Shown here: one piece after another, positions 30,346 to 37,357 of the stretch
How positions within the stretch are numbered: the first letter of the stretch is position 1
How the letters are laid out: each line of letters begins with the position of its first letter
DNA from: Paenirhodobacter ferrireducens
Lineage (GTDB): Bacteria > Pseudomonadota > Alphaproteobacteria > Rhodobacterales > Rhodobacteraceae
Direction of reading: 5' to 3'
NCBI RefSeq assembly: GCF_004022265.1
Contig: NZ_SAVB01000020.1
Coordinates: forward strand, 49,485 to 113,484
Length of the DNA: 64,000 bases
The notes under the pieces: generated by a model
What the model was told of the DNA's origin: nothing
Database searches by the model: none
The model's input: the letters and a program-made list of their open reading frames with translations, nothing else
Program-made: the position numbers and the translations under genes

Positions 30346-30359
30346 AAAGGACGCAGATC

Positions 30360-30869
30360 ATGCACCGCCTTCTCTCCCTCTCCGCCGCCCTCGCGCTCCT
30401 CGCCGGCGCAGCACAGGCCCAGACCGTCATCCCCGGGGACCAGTTCATGACCCAGTGGGATCTCGACGGGAACGGCCAGGTCACCCTCGCCGAGGCCCGC
30501 GAGCAGCGCGGCAACATCTTCGACATGTTCGACGCCGACGGCAACGGCCGCTACTCGGAGGACGAGATCAAGGGCATCGACGAGCACAAGCTCGCCCAGA
30601 TCGAGGCCGGCATGGGGCCCGGCCACCAGATGCCTGCCGGCATGACCCCGCCCGCCGGCCGTGGCCCCGGCAAGGGGCCCGGCAACGGCCAGGGCATGGG
30701 CCCAGGCCTGACCCGCCCGGCCGAGGACGGGTTGCGGATGTTCGACGCGAATCAGGACGGCACCCTCACCCGTGATGAATTCGTCGCCGGCACCGATGGC
30801 TGGTTCGCGATGCGCGACCGAAATCGCGACGGCGTGCTGACCACGGCCGACTTCGGCCGCGGCAACTGA
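30360..30869 (+). CDS. Secreted EF-hand protein
   Basis: 169 residues with a Sec signal peptide (MHRLLSLSAALALLAGAAQA). Two N-terminal EF-hand loops (DLDGNGQVTLAE and DADGNGRYSEDE) and two C-terminal loops (DANQDGTLTRDE and DRNRDGVLTTAD) flank a flexible Gly/Pro/Met linker of about 45 residues. Expected to bind calcium in the periplasm as a calmodulin-like sensor or buffer; partner unknown. GAAAGGACG precedes the ATG. The last loop ends in Asp rather than Glu, so it may be weaker. Confidence 0.88.
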   Translation: MHRLLSLSAALALLAGAAQAQTVIPGDQFMTQWDLDGNGQVTLAEAREQRGNIFDMFDADGNGRYSEDEIKGIDEHKLAQIEAGMGPGHQMPAGMTPPAGRGPGKGPGNGQGMGPGLTRPAEDGLRMFDANQDGTLTRDEFVAGTDGWFAMRDRNRDGVLTTADFGRGN

Positions 30870-30898
30870 GCACCGTCGCGCAAAAATCCGCTGCTCCC

Positions 30899-30932
30899 GC
30901 CCGGCTGCCCCCGTGACAGCCGGGCGTTTTTG
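30899..30932 (+). terminator. Rho-independent terminator of the EF-hand gene
   Basis: GCCCGGCTG (30899-30907) and CAGCCGGGC (30917-30925) form a perfect 9-bp stem, followed by GTTTTTG. Confidence 0.85.
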
Positions 30933-30964
30933 CGCGATTCTGTCAAAAAACAAAGGAGGCGCAG

Positions 30965-31798
30965 ATGGGGCAGTATCTTGCGTGGATGATGATGGGCGTG
31001 TCGGCCGTGGCGCTGACCGCCTGTGGCGGCGGGCGCGACAGCGGCCCGAGCCGGGGTCGGCTGATGGCGCCCGACAAGCTGAATGCCGCGGCGTTCAGTG
31101 CCTCGGGCCTGCCGTCGCGCTTCGGCGACACGGCGCCGCATGAATGGGACGGTCTGGTGCCGGCGCTCTACTCGGTGCACGGCATCGACGCGGCGCGCTA
31201 TCAGGGGATGATCGACTGGTCGACCGCGCGCAATGCCGGCGTCAGCTTCGCCTGGCTGAAGGCAACCGAGGGCGGCGACCACATCGACCCGGGCTTCGTC
31301 GCCAACGCGCCGGGCGCGCGCTCGGCGGGCGTTCCGGTCGGCGCCTATCACTTCTACTACTTCTGCCGCACCCCCGAGGAACAGGCGAAGTGGTTCATGC
31401 AGAACGTGCCGCATGTGCCGGGCGACCTGCCACCCGTGCTCGACATCGAGTGGAATCACCAGTCCTCGTGCAAGCGCAAGCCCGACCCGCTGACCGTGCG
31501 CACCGAGATGGCGCGCTTCGTCAATATCCTGAACAAGCATTACGGCACGCTGCCGGTGATCTACACCACGCCCGACTTCTACGCCGACAATGATCTCGGC
31601 CAGATGCACGGTGCCGAATTCTGGCTGCGTACCGTCGCTGCGCACCCGTCCGAGCGCTATCCGGGCGAGGACTGGTCGTTCTGGCAATATACCGGCACCG
31701 GCGTGGTGCCGGGCGTGGGCGGCAATGTCGACATCAACGCCTTCGGCGGCTCGCCCGAAAGCTGGTCGCGCTGGCTCTCCGCCCGCCGGCAGTCCTGA
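30965..31798 (+). CDS. Glycoside hydrolase family 25 lysozyme-like lipoprotein
   Basis: 277 residues. The N-terminus has a lipobox (VALTAC) and a following Gly-rich spacer. The GH25 domain shows HGIDAARYQGMIDWSTA, FAWLKATEGGDHIDPGF, VPVGAYHFYYFC, and LPPVLDIEWNHQS, which holds the catalytic Asp-x-Glu pair, then WSFWQYTG and DINAFGGS at the end. Family members cut the beta-1,4 bond between MurNAc and GlcNAc. Location at the membrane points to peptidoglycan remodelling or defence rather than phage origin. Single gene. Confidence 0.92.
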   Translation: MGQYLAWMMMGVSAVALTACGGGRDSGPSRGRLMAPDKLNAAAFSASGLPSRFGDTAPHEWDGLVPALYSVHGIDAARYQGMIDWSTARNAGVSFAWLKATEGGDHIDPGFVANAPGARSAGVPVGAYHFYYFCRTPEEQAKWFMQNVPHVPGDLPPVLDIEWNHQSSCKRKPDPLTVRTEMARFVNILNKHYGTLPVIYTTPDFYADNDLGQMHGAEFWLRTVAAHPSERYPGEDWSFWQYTGTGVVPGVGGNVDINAFGGSPESWSRWLSARRQS

Positions 31799-31820
31799 GA
31801 CAGAAACCGCAACAGAAGAC

Positions 31821-31926
31821 GGGGGGCGCTGCCCCCCGGCCCTGACGGGCCTCCCCCCGAGGTATTTCTGGCAAGGCGAAAGAGGGAGGGGCCGGCCCGA
31901 CCGAAGGCGGGGGCCGCGCCCCCGCC
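31821..31926. repeat. GCT-loop hairpin repeat, copy 2, convergent intergenic
   Basis: Three stems follow each other: GGGGGGC-GCT-GCCCCCC (31821-31837), GGCCC-TGAC-GGGCC (31838-31851) and GGCGGGGGC-CGC-GCCCCCGCC (31906-31926). Between them is a core CCGAGGTATTTCTGGCAAGG. Related cores occur at 37322, 39451 and 58056. It lies between convergent genes and probably ends transcription on both sides. Confidence 0.65.
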
Positions 31927-31933
31927 CCAAGGG

Positions 31934-34435
31934 TCAGCCGTCGACGCGGATGCGGCTGTTCGACGGGTCGTGCGGGCTGTCCTCGGCCACCACCGCATCC
32001 CATTCCTGCAGACGCATCTTCACCTTCAGCTTCGTGCCCGGCTCGGCGAGATCGGGGCGGACATAGCCCATGCCGATCGACTTCCCGAAAGCCACCGAAT
32101 AACCGCCCGACGTCAGGCGCCCGACCTTCTCGCCGTCGAGCAGGAGCGCTTCCTTGCCCCAGGGATCGGCATCCTCGGGACCGTCGATCAGCAGCGTCAC
32201 GCATTTCGCGCGGATGCCCGTGTCGAGCATCGCCGCCTTGCCGTGGAACTCCTTCTCGAGATCGACGAAGCGGTCGAGACCGGCCTCGAGCGGCGTCGCG
32301 TCGCGGCCAAGTTCGGTGCCGAAGGCGCGATAGCTCTTTTCCTGGCGCAGCCAGTTCTGTGCCCGCGCGCCGACGAGCTTCAGCCCGTGCTTCTCGCCCG
32401 CCTCGAGCAGCAGGTTCCACAGATAGCGGCTCATCTCGATCGGGTGGTGGAGTTCCCAGCCAAGCTCGCCGGTATAGGCCACGCGCACCGCACGCACTGG
32501 GCACATGCCGAGCTCGATGTTGCGCCAGCTGAGCCAGGGGAAGCGCTTGTTCGACAGCACCGTCTCGGGCACCGCGTCCTTCACCACCTCGTTCAGGATC
32601 GCGCGGGCATTCGGACCGGCGATCGCGAAGACGCCCCATTGCGTGGTGACGTCGTGGATGTCGAGATGACCGCCGCCGGCCGCGATGAAATCCTCGGCCG
32701 ATTTCATCAGGAAGTCGGCGTCATAGGCGGTCCAGGCGCCCGCCGAGACGAGGTAGTATTCGTTCTCGGCCAGCCGCACGATGGTGTATTCGGTGCGGGT
32801 GGTGCCGGCCTCGGTCAGAGCATAGGTCAGGTTGATGCGCCCGACCTTCGGCAGCTTGTTGCAGGTGAAGGCGTCGAGGAAGGCGGTGGCGCCCGGGCCG
32901 CGCACGAGGTGCTTGGTGAAGGCGGTGGCGTCGATCAGACCAGCGGTCTCGCGCAGCGCCGCGGCCTCGGCCCTGGCATATTGCCACCAGCCGCCGCGAC
33001 GGAAGCTGCGGGCGTCGTGGTCGAAGCTTGCCGGCGCGTCGAGCGGGCCATAGTAGTTCGGCCGTTCCCAGCCGTTGACCTGACCGAACTGCGCGCCAAG
33101 CGCCTTCTGCGCGTCATAGTTCGGCGCGGTGCGCAGCGGCCGGCAGGCCGTGCGTTCCTCGTCGGGGTGGTGCAGGATGAAGACGTGCTCATAGCACTCC
33201 TCGTTCTTGCGCGCGGCATATTCGGTGGTCATCCAGCTGCCGTAGCGCTTCGGATCGAGGCTCGCCATGTCGATCTCGGCCTCGCCCTGGGTCATCAGCT
33301 GGGCGAGATAGTGGCCGGTGCCGCCCGCGGCGGTGATGCCGAAGCTGAAGCCCTCGGCCAGCCACATGTTGCGCAGACCCGGCGCCGGGCCGACCAGCGG
33401 GTTGCCATCGGGAGTGTAGCAGATCGGGCCGTTGAAATCGTCCTTCAGGCCGACGGTCTCGGAGGACGGCAGGCGGTGGATGAAGGACATGTATTCGTTC
33501 TCGATCCGCTCGAGATCGAGCTGGAACAGGTCGGCGCGGAAGCTTTCCGGCACATCATAGAGGAAGCGCGCGGGGGCGTTGCGTTCGTAGGGGCCGAGGA
33601 TCCAGCCGCCGCGTTCCTCGCGCACATACCACAGCGCGTCGGAATCGCGCAGCACCGGGTGCTCGGGGTTGCCCGCGGCGCGCCAGGCGACGAGCGCCGG
33701 ATCGGGCTCGGTCACCACATACTGATGCTCGACCGGAATCGCCGGGATCTTGATGCCGAGAAGCCGCGCAGTGCGCTGTGCATGGTTGCCGGTCGCGGTC
33801 ACCACATGCTCGGCGCGCACCTCGACGAGCTCGCCCGAGCCGACCAGCATGCCCCCCTTCTCGACCATCTTCTCGAGCGTGACGATCCATTCGTCGCCGG
33901 TCCAGAAATAGCTGTTCACCTGCAGCTTGCGGTTGATCTCGACGCCGCGCTGGCGCGCGCCCTTGGCCATCGCCTGGGTCACGTCGGCGGGGTTGATGTA
34001 GCCGTCCTGCGGGTGGAAGAGCGCGCCGACGAGGTCGTCGCAGCGCATCAGCGGCCAGCGCTCCTTCATCTCCTTCGGGCTGAGGAATTCGTGATAGACG
34101 CCAGCGGTCTCGGCGACCGAGGAGTAGAGCATGTATTCGTCCATGCGCTCCTGCGTCTGCGCCATGCGCAGGTTGCCGACGATGGCAAAGCCCGCGTTCA
34201 GCCCGGTTTCCGCCTCGAGCGTCTTGTAGAAGTCGACCGAGTACTTGTGGATGTGCGTGGTGGCGTAGCTCATGTTGAAGAGCGGCAGAAGGCCGGCGGC
34301 GTGCCAGGTCGAGCCCGAGGTGAGCTCGTCGCGTTCGACGAGCATGGTTTCCCAGCCGGCCTTCGCGAGGTGATAGGCAATCGACACGCCGACGGCGCCA
34401 CCGCCGACGACCAGAGCTTTGACATGGGTTTTCAT
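31934..34435 (-). CDS. Dimethylglycine/sarcosine dehydrogenase-like FAD-GcvT fusion
   Basis: An 833-residue two-part enzyme: an N-terminal DAO-type FAD oxidoreductase (VVGGGAVGVSIAYHLAKAG) and a C-terminal GcvT/tetrahydrofolate-binding part (residues about 430-830). His45 in GSTWHAAGL matches the His that carries covalent FAD in dimethylglycine dehydrogenase. The family demethylates dimethylglycine or sarcosine and gives methylene-tetrahydrofolate, so it would act in glycine-betaine or choline breakdown. No other such genes are adjacent, so the precise substrate stays open. Confidence 0.85.
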   Translation of the reverse strand: MKTHVKALVVGGGAVGVSIAYHLAKAGWETMLVERDELTSGSTWHAAGLLPLFNMSYATTHIHKYSVDFYKTLEAETGLNAGFAIVGNLRMAQTQERMDEYMLYSSVAETAGVYHEFLSPKEMKERWPLMRCDDLVGALFHPQDGYINPADVTQAMAKGARQRGVEINRKLQVNSYFWTGDEWIVTLEKMVEKGGMLVGSGELVEVRAEHVVTATGNHAQRTARLLGIKIPAIPVEHQYVVTEPDPALVAWRAAGNPEHPVLRDSDALWYVREERGGWILGPYERNAPARFLYDVPESFRADLFQLDLERIENEYMSFIHRLPSSETVGLKDDFNGPICYTPDGNPLVGPAPGLRNMWLAEGFSFGITAAGGTGHYLAQLMTQGEAEIDMASLDPKRYGSWMTTEYAARKNEECYEHVFILHHPDEERTACRPLRTAPNYDAQKALGAQFGQVNGWERPNYYGPLDAPASFDHDARSFRRGGWWQYARAEAAALRETAGLIDATAFTKHLVRGPGATAFLDAFTCNKLPKVGRINLTYALTEAGTTRTEYTIVRLAENEYYLVSAGAWTAYDADFLMKSAEDFIAAGGGHLDIHDVTTQWGVFAIAGPNARAILNEVVKDAVPETVLSNKRFPWLSWRNIELGMCPVRAVRVAYTGELGWELHHPIEMSRYLWNLLLEAGEKHGLKLVGARAQNWLRQEKSYRAFGTELGRDATPLEAGLDRFVDLEKEFHGKAAMLDTGIRAKCVTLLIDGPEDADPWGKEALLLDGEKVGRLTSGGYSVAFGKSIGMGYVRPDLAEPGTKLKVKMRLQEWDAVVAEDSPHDPSNSRIRVDG

Positions 34436-34551
34436 GGGCGATTCCTTAGAGGTCCTGCCCTCAGTTCTGACAGTTTGACGCAGGCTCGGGGCGTTCCACC
34501 CGACGCTTGCGGGCGAAAAGCGACATGCGCGACGGACGCAGGCGCGCCGTC

Positions 34552-34563
34552 CCGTCCGGACGG
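34552..34563. repeat. 12-bp palindrome upstream of the dimethylglycine-dehydrogenase-like gene
   Basis: CCGTCCGGACGG, a perfect palindrome about 120 bp upstream of the start and just after the preceding terminator. It may be an operator for the downstream leftward gene. No regulator is adjacent. Confidence 0.35.
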
Positions 34564-34573
34564 ACGGAATGAA

Positions 34574-34602
34574 GAAGGCCCGGAACTTCGCCCCGGGCCT
34601 TC
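34574..34602. terminator. Terminator of the D-2-hydroxyacid dehydrogenase gene
   Basis: GAAGGCCCGG (34574-34583) and CCGGGCCTTC (34593-34602) form a perfect 10-bp stem with a 9-base loop, directly after the leftward gene's stop and followed on the minus strand by TTCATTCC. Confidence 0.65.
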
Positions 34603-34609
34603 CTGCGTG

Positions 34610-35602
34610 TCAGACCATGCCCGGCACCACCAGATCCGGCGGCCTGTGCCCGTCGGCGAAGGTCTTGATGTTGATGATCACCTTCTCGCCCATCTCGGCG
34701 CGGCCCTCGACCGTGGCCGAGCCCATATGCGGCAACAGCACCACGTTCGGCAGGTTGCGCAGCTCGGGGTTGACCTCGACGCCATGCTCGAAGACGTCGA
34801 GCCCGGCGCCGGCGATCTCGTCCGCCTTCAGCCCGCGCACCAGCGCGTTCTCGTCGATCACCTCGCCGCGCGAGGTGTTCACCACCACCGCCGTCGGTTT
34901 CAGCATCTTCAGACGACGCGCGTTCAGCAGGTGGAAGGTCGAGGGCGTGTGCGGGCAGTTGACCGAAATCACGTCCATCCGCGCCACCATCTGATCGAGG
35001 CTCTCCCACCAGGTCGCCTCGAGCGGCGCCTCGATCTCGGGGCGCAGGCGGCGGCGGTTATGATAGTGGATCTGCATGCCGAAGGCACGGGCGCGCTTCG
35101 CCACTGCCTGCCCGATCCGCCCCATGCCGAGGATGCCAAGCCGCTTGCCGCCGATCCGACCGCCGAGGAAGGCATTCGGGGACCAACCCTCCCAGCTGCC
35201 CGACTGCATTGCGTGCAGCCCCTCGGGCAGGCGACGGGTGACCGAGAGGATCAGCGCCATCACCACATCGGCGGTATCCTCCGTCACCACCCCCGGGGTG
35301 TTCGAGACGAGGACGCCGCGCTGGCGCGCCGAGCTCACGTCGATGTGGTCGACCCCGGCGCCATAATTGGCGATCAACTTCAGCTTCTGGCCGGCGCTGG
35401 CGCGGGCCAGCATGTTCGCGTCGATCGTGTCGCTGAGGGTCGGAACAAGGACATCGGCACGCATCATCGCCTCGACCAGCTCCTCGCGGGTCATCGGCGC
35501 ATCGCTCTCGCGCAGCTCGACGTCGAACAACTCCTTCATCCGGGTCTCGACGACCTCGGGCAACCGTCGCGTCACGACAACAGTCAGTCGCGGTGCGGGC
35601 AT
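34610..35602 (-). CDS. D-2-hydroxyacid dehydrogenase (glyoxylate/hydroxypyruvate reductase type)
   Basis: 330 residues. The NAD(P) fold shows LGILGMGRIGQAVAKRARAFGM followed by NRRR, where the Arg residues favour NADP(H). Catalytic Arg is in NTSRGEVIDE, and the Glu and His follow at LLPHMGSATVEG. GAGVDHIDV and NTPGVVTEDTADV are typical of glyoxylate reductases (GyaR-like). Reduces glyoxylate or hydroxypyruvate to glycolate or glycerate; a broader 2-ketoacid range is possible. Starts on the far side of the AT-rich divergent region from the SH3 gene. Confidence 0.92.
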   Translation of the reverse strand: MPAPRLTVVVTRRLPEVVETRMKELFDVELRESDAPMTREELVEAMMRADVLVPTLSDTIDANMLARASAGQKLKLIANYGAGVDHIDVSSARQRGVLVSNTPGVVTEDTADVVMALILSVTRRLPEGLHAMQSGSWEGWSPNAFLGGRIGGKRLGILGMGRIGQAVAKRARAFGMQIHYHNRRRLRPEIEAPLEATWWESLDQMVARMDVISVNCPHTPSTFHLLNARRLKMLKPTAVVVNTSRGEVIDENALVRGLKADEIAGAGLDVFEHGVEVNPELRNLPNVVLLPHMGSATVEGRAEMGEKVIINIKTFADGHRPPDLVVPGMV

Positions 35603-35711
35603 GACTGGACTCTCCTCTCTTCCAAACGCCTCTGCTTGGGTGCAAAGTGACCTTCAACGGGGCAAGGCACAAGGCCCCGAGAGAGCAGATATGGCATAAA
35701 AGTGGATGTTA

Positions 35712-35728
35712 GCGCAATTTTATTGCGC
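35712..35728. promoter_or_regulatory. Inverted repeat in the divergent intergenic region (candidate operator)
   Basis: GCGCAA-TTTTA-TTGCGC, a perfect 6-bp inverted repeat with an AT-rich centre, inside an AT-rich patch (GGCATAAAAGTGGATGTTA just before it). It lies 110 bp upstream of the D-2-hydroxyacid dehydrogenase start and 51 bp upstream of the SH3 protein gene. Confidence 0.5.
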
Positions 35729-35778
35729 GGCCGTTGCATCAAGGCCGATGCGGCGGGGCGTCCCGGGCGGGCAGGACG

Positions 35779-36345
35779 ATGCGGGCAGGCAAGGGAACGA
35801 TGATTGCGGTGGCGCTGGTGCTGACGCTGACGGGCGCGGCACTGGCGCAGGAGGAAGAGGACGATTCTCCCCCGCCCTCGGATCTCGATGTTTCGCTTGC
35901 CATCGCGGCGCAAAACGGGCGCGGGCCGGTGACCAACCTGCCGCTGCCGCGCTATGTCTCTCTCAAGGGCTCGGAGGGCAACGCCCGCCGCGGCCCCTCG
36001 CTCAGCCACCGCATCGACTGGGTGTTCAAGCACGCCGGCATGCCGCTGAGGATCACCGCCGAATTCGGCCACTGGCGCCGGGTCGAGGACCGCGACGGCG
36101 CCGGGGGCTGGGTCCATTACGCGATGCTGTCGGGCGTGCGCACGGTGATCGTCGAGGAGGACATGACCCAGCTCCATGCCCGCGGCGACGAGAAATCCGC
36201 GGTGGTGGCCCTTGCCGAAACCGGCGCCATCGCCAAGCTTGGCGATTGCACGCTTGACTGGTGCGAGATCAGTGCCGGCGATGCCGACGGCTGGGTGCCA
36301 AAGACCAAGATCTGGGGCGTCGACCCCAAGGAAATCCGTGACTAG
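35779..36345 (+). CDS. SH3 domain-containing exported protein
   Basis: 188 residues with a Sec signal peptide (MIAVALVLTLTGAALAQ within the first 32). The mature part has two SH3-like (bacterial SH3_4 type) repeats: PRYVSLKGSEGNARRGPS to HYAMLSGVRT, and LHARGDEKSAVVALAETGAI to DGWVPKTKIWGV, both in the arrangement that marks this family. Bacterial SH3 domains often bind cell-wall peptides. Start ATG at 35779 is preceded by CAGGACG; 35800 is an alternative. Confidence 0.85.
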   Translation: MRAGKGTMIAVALVLTLTGAALAQEEEDDSPPPSDLDVSLAIAAQNGRGPVTNLPLPRYVSLKGSEGNARRGPSLSHRIDWVFKHAGMPLRITAEFGHWRRVEDRDGAGGWVHYAMLSGVRTVIVEEDMTQLHARGDEKSAVVALAETGAIAKLGDCTLDWCEISAGDADGWVPKTKIWGVDPKEIRD

Positions 36346-36397
36346 CCCGCCCTGACGCGATACGGACGGGGCCCGAAAACGACTCAGGACCGGTGCC

Positions 36398-37294
36398 ATG
36401 TCCTATAGTGAAGATCAGCAACGCCTGAACCTCTCGGCCGGGCTTGCCTCGGTCGGTGTCGCGGCCACGCTCGTCGTGCTCAAGCTCTGGGCGCTGTGGG
36501 CGACGGGGGCGCTGTCGATCGCCGCCTCGCTGGCCGACAGCTCGATGGACCTGCTGATCTCGCTCGCCGGGCTTGGCGCCATCGTCTATGCCGCCCGCCC
36601 CGCCGACGAGGACCATGCCTTCGGCCATACCTCGGTCGAGGATCTGACCTCGCTCGGTCAGGCGGTCTTCGTCTTCGGCTCGGGCTGCGCGATCCTCTGG
36701 GCGGCCGGCCACCGTCTGGTGACGCCCGAGCCGCACGCGCTCGCCGCCGAGGGCGCGGGCATCGCGGTGATGTCGATCTCGGCCGTGGTGACGCTCGCCC
36801 TCGTCGGCTGGCAGGCGCGGGTGGCAAAGCGCACCGGCAACAAGGTCGTCGCCGCCGACATGCTGCATTACGTGGGCGACCTGATGCCGACGCTCGGCGC
36901 GATCCTCGCGCTGATCCTGTCGGCGCAGTTCGGCTGGTCGCGGGTCGACAGCGTGGTGGCGATCCTCGCCGCGCTGATCATGCTGCGCGGCGCGGCGAAG
37001 ATCGGCGTCGAGGGCTGGCACGCGCTGATGGACCGCTCGGCGCCGCATGAGGTGGTCGAGGGCATCGCCGAGATCGCGCAGATCTGGCCCGGCGTGCACG
37101 GCTTCCACGACCTGAAGACCCGCACCGCCGGGGCGAAGCTCTTCGTGCAACTGCACATCGAGCTCGACCCCGACCAGTCGCTGATGGCCGCGCACGAGAT
37201 CGCCGCCAGCCTGAAGCGCGCGATCATCGAGGCCTATCCGCAAGCCGACGTGATCATCCACATGGACCCCTGGCTGCGCGACAAGCGGCGCTAA
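36398..37294 (+). CDS. Cation diffusion facilitator family transporter (FieF-like)
   Basis: 298 residues with six transmembrane helices and a C-terminal cytosolic domain. Metal site residues Asp47 and Asp51 (SLADSSMDLL) and the His-x3-Asp pair in DMLHYVGDLMP are as in FieF/YiiP. HAFGH (residues about 73-77) and HIELDPDQSL plus VIIHMDPW in the cytosolic part are also family-typical. It exports divalent cations such as Zn2+, Fe2+ or Cd2+ in exchange for protons. Ends at a GCT-loop hairpin before the convergent M3 peptidase. Confidence 0.93.
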   Translation: MSYSEDQQRLNLSAGLASVGVAATLVVLKLWALWATGALSIAASLADSSMDLLISLAGLGAIVYAARPADEDHAFGHTSVEDLTSLGQAVFVFGSGCAILWAAGHRLVTPEPHALAAEGAGIAVMSISAVVTLALVGWQARVAKRTGNKVVAADMLHYVGDLMPTLGAILALILSAQFGWSRVDSVVAILAALIMLRGAAKIGVEGWHALMDRSAPHEVVEGIAEIAQIWPGVHGFHDLKTRTAGAKLFVQLHIELDPDQSLMAAHEIAASLKRAIIEAYPQADVIIHMDPWLRDKRR

Positions 37295-37306
37295 CGCGCC
37301 GGCCCC

Positions 37307-37345
37307 GGGGGCGCTGCCCCCGAGGCATTTCAGGCAAGATGAAAG
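37307..37345. repeat. GCT-loop hairpin repeat, copy 3, convergent intergenic
   Basis: GGGGGC-GCT-GCCCCC (37307-37321) followed directly by the core GAGGCATTTCAGGCAAGATG. The 63-bp gap separates two convergent genes. Confidence 0.65.
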
Positions 37346-37357
37346 GGAACGCGGCGC

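Noticed and set aside
31934..34435. DMSP demethylase DmdA
   Set aside because: DmdA is a GcvT-only protein of about 370 residues; this one has a full FAD domain and the covalent-FAD His.
31970..35650. A 1,226-codon plus-strand frame opposite the dimethylglycine-dehydrogenase-like and hydroxyacid dehydrogenase genes
   Set aside because: It crosses two convincing genes and their terminator and has no recognisable protein family.
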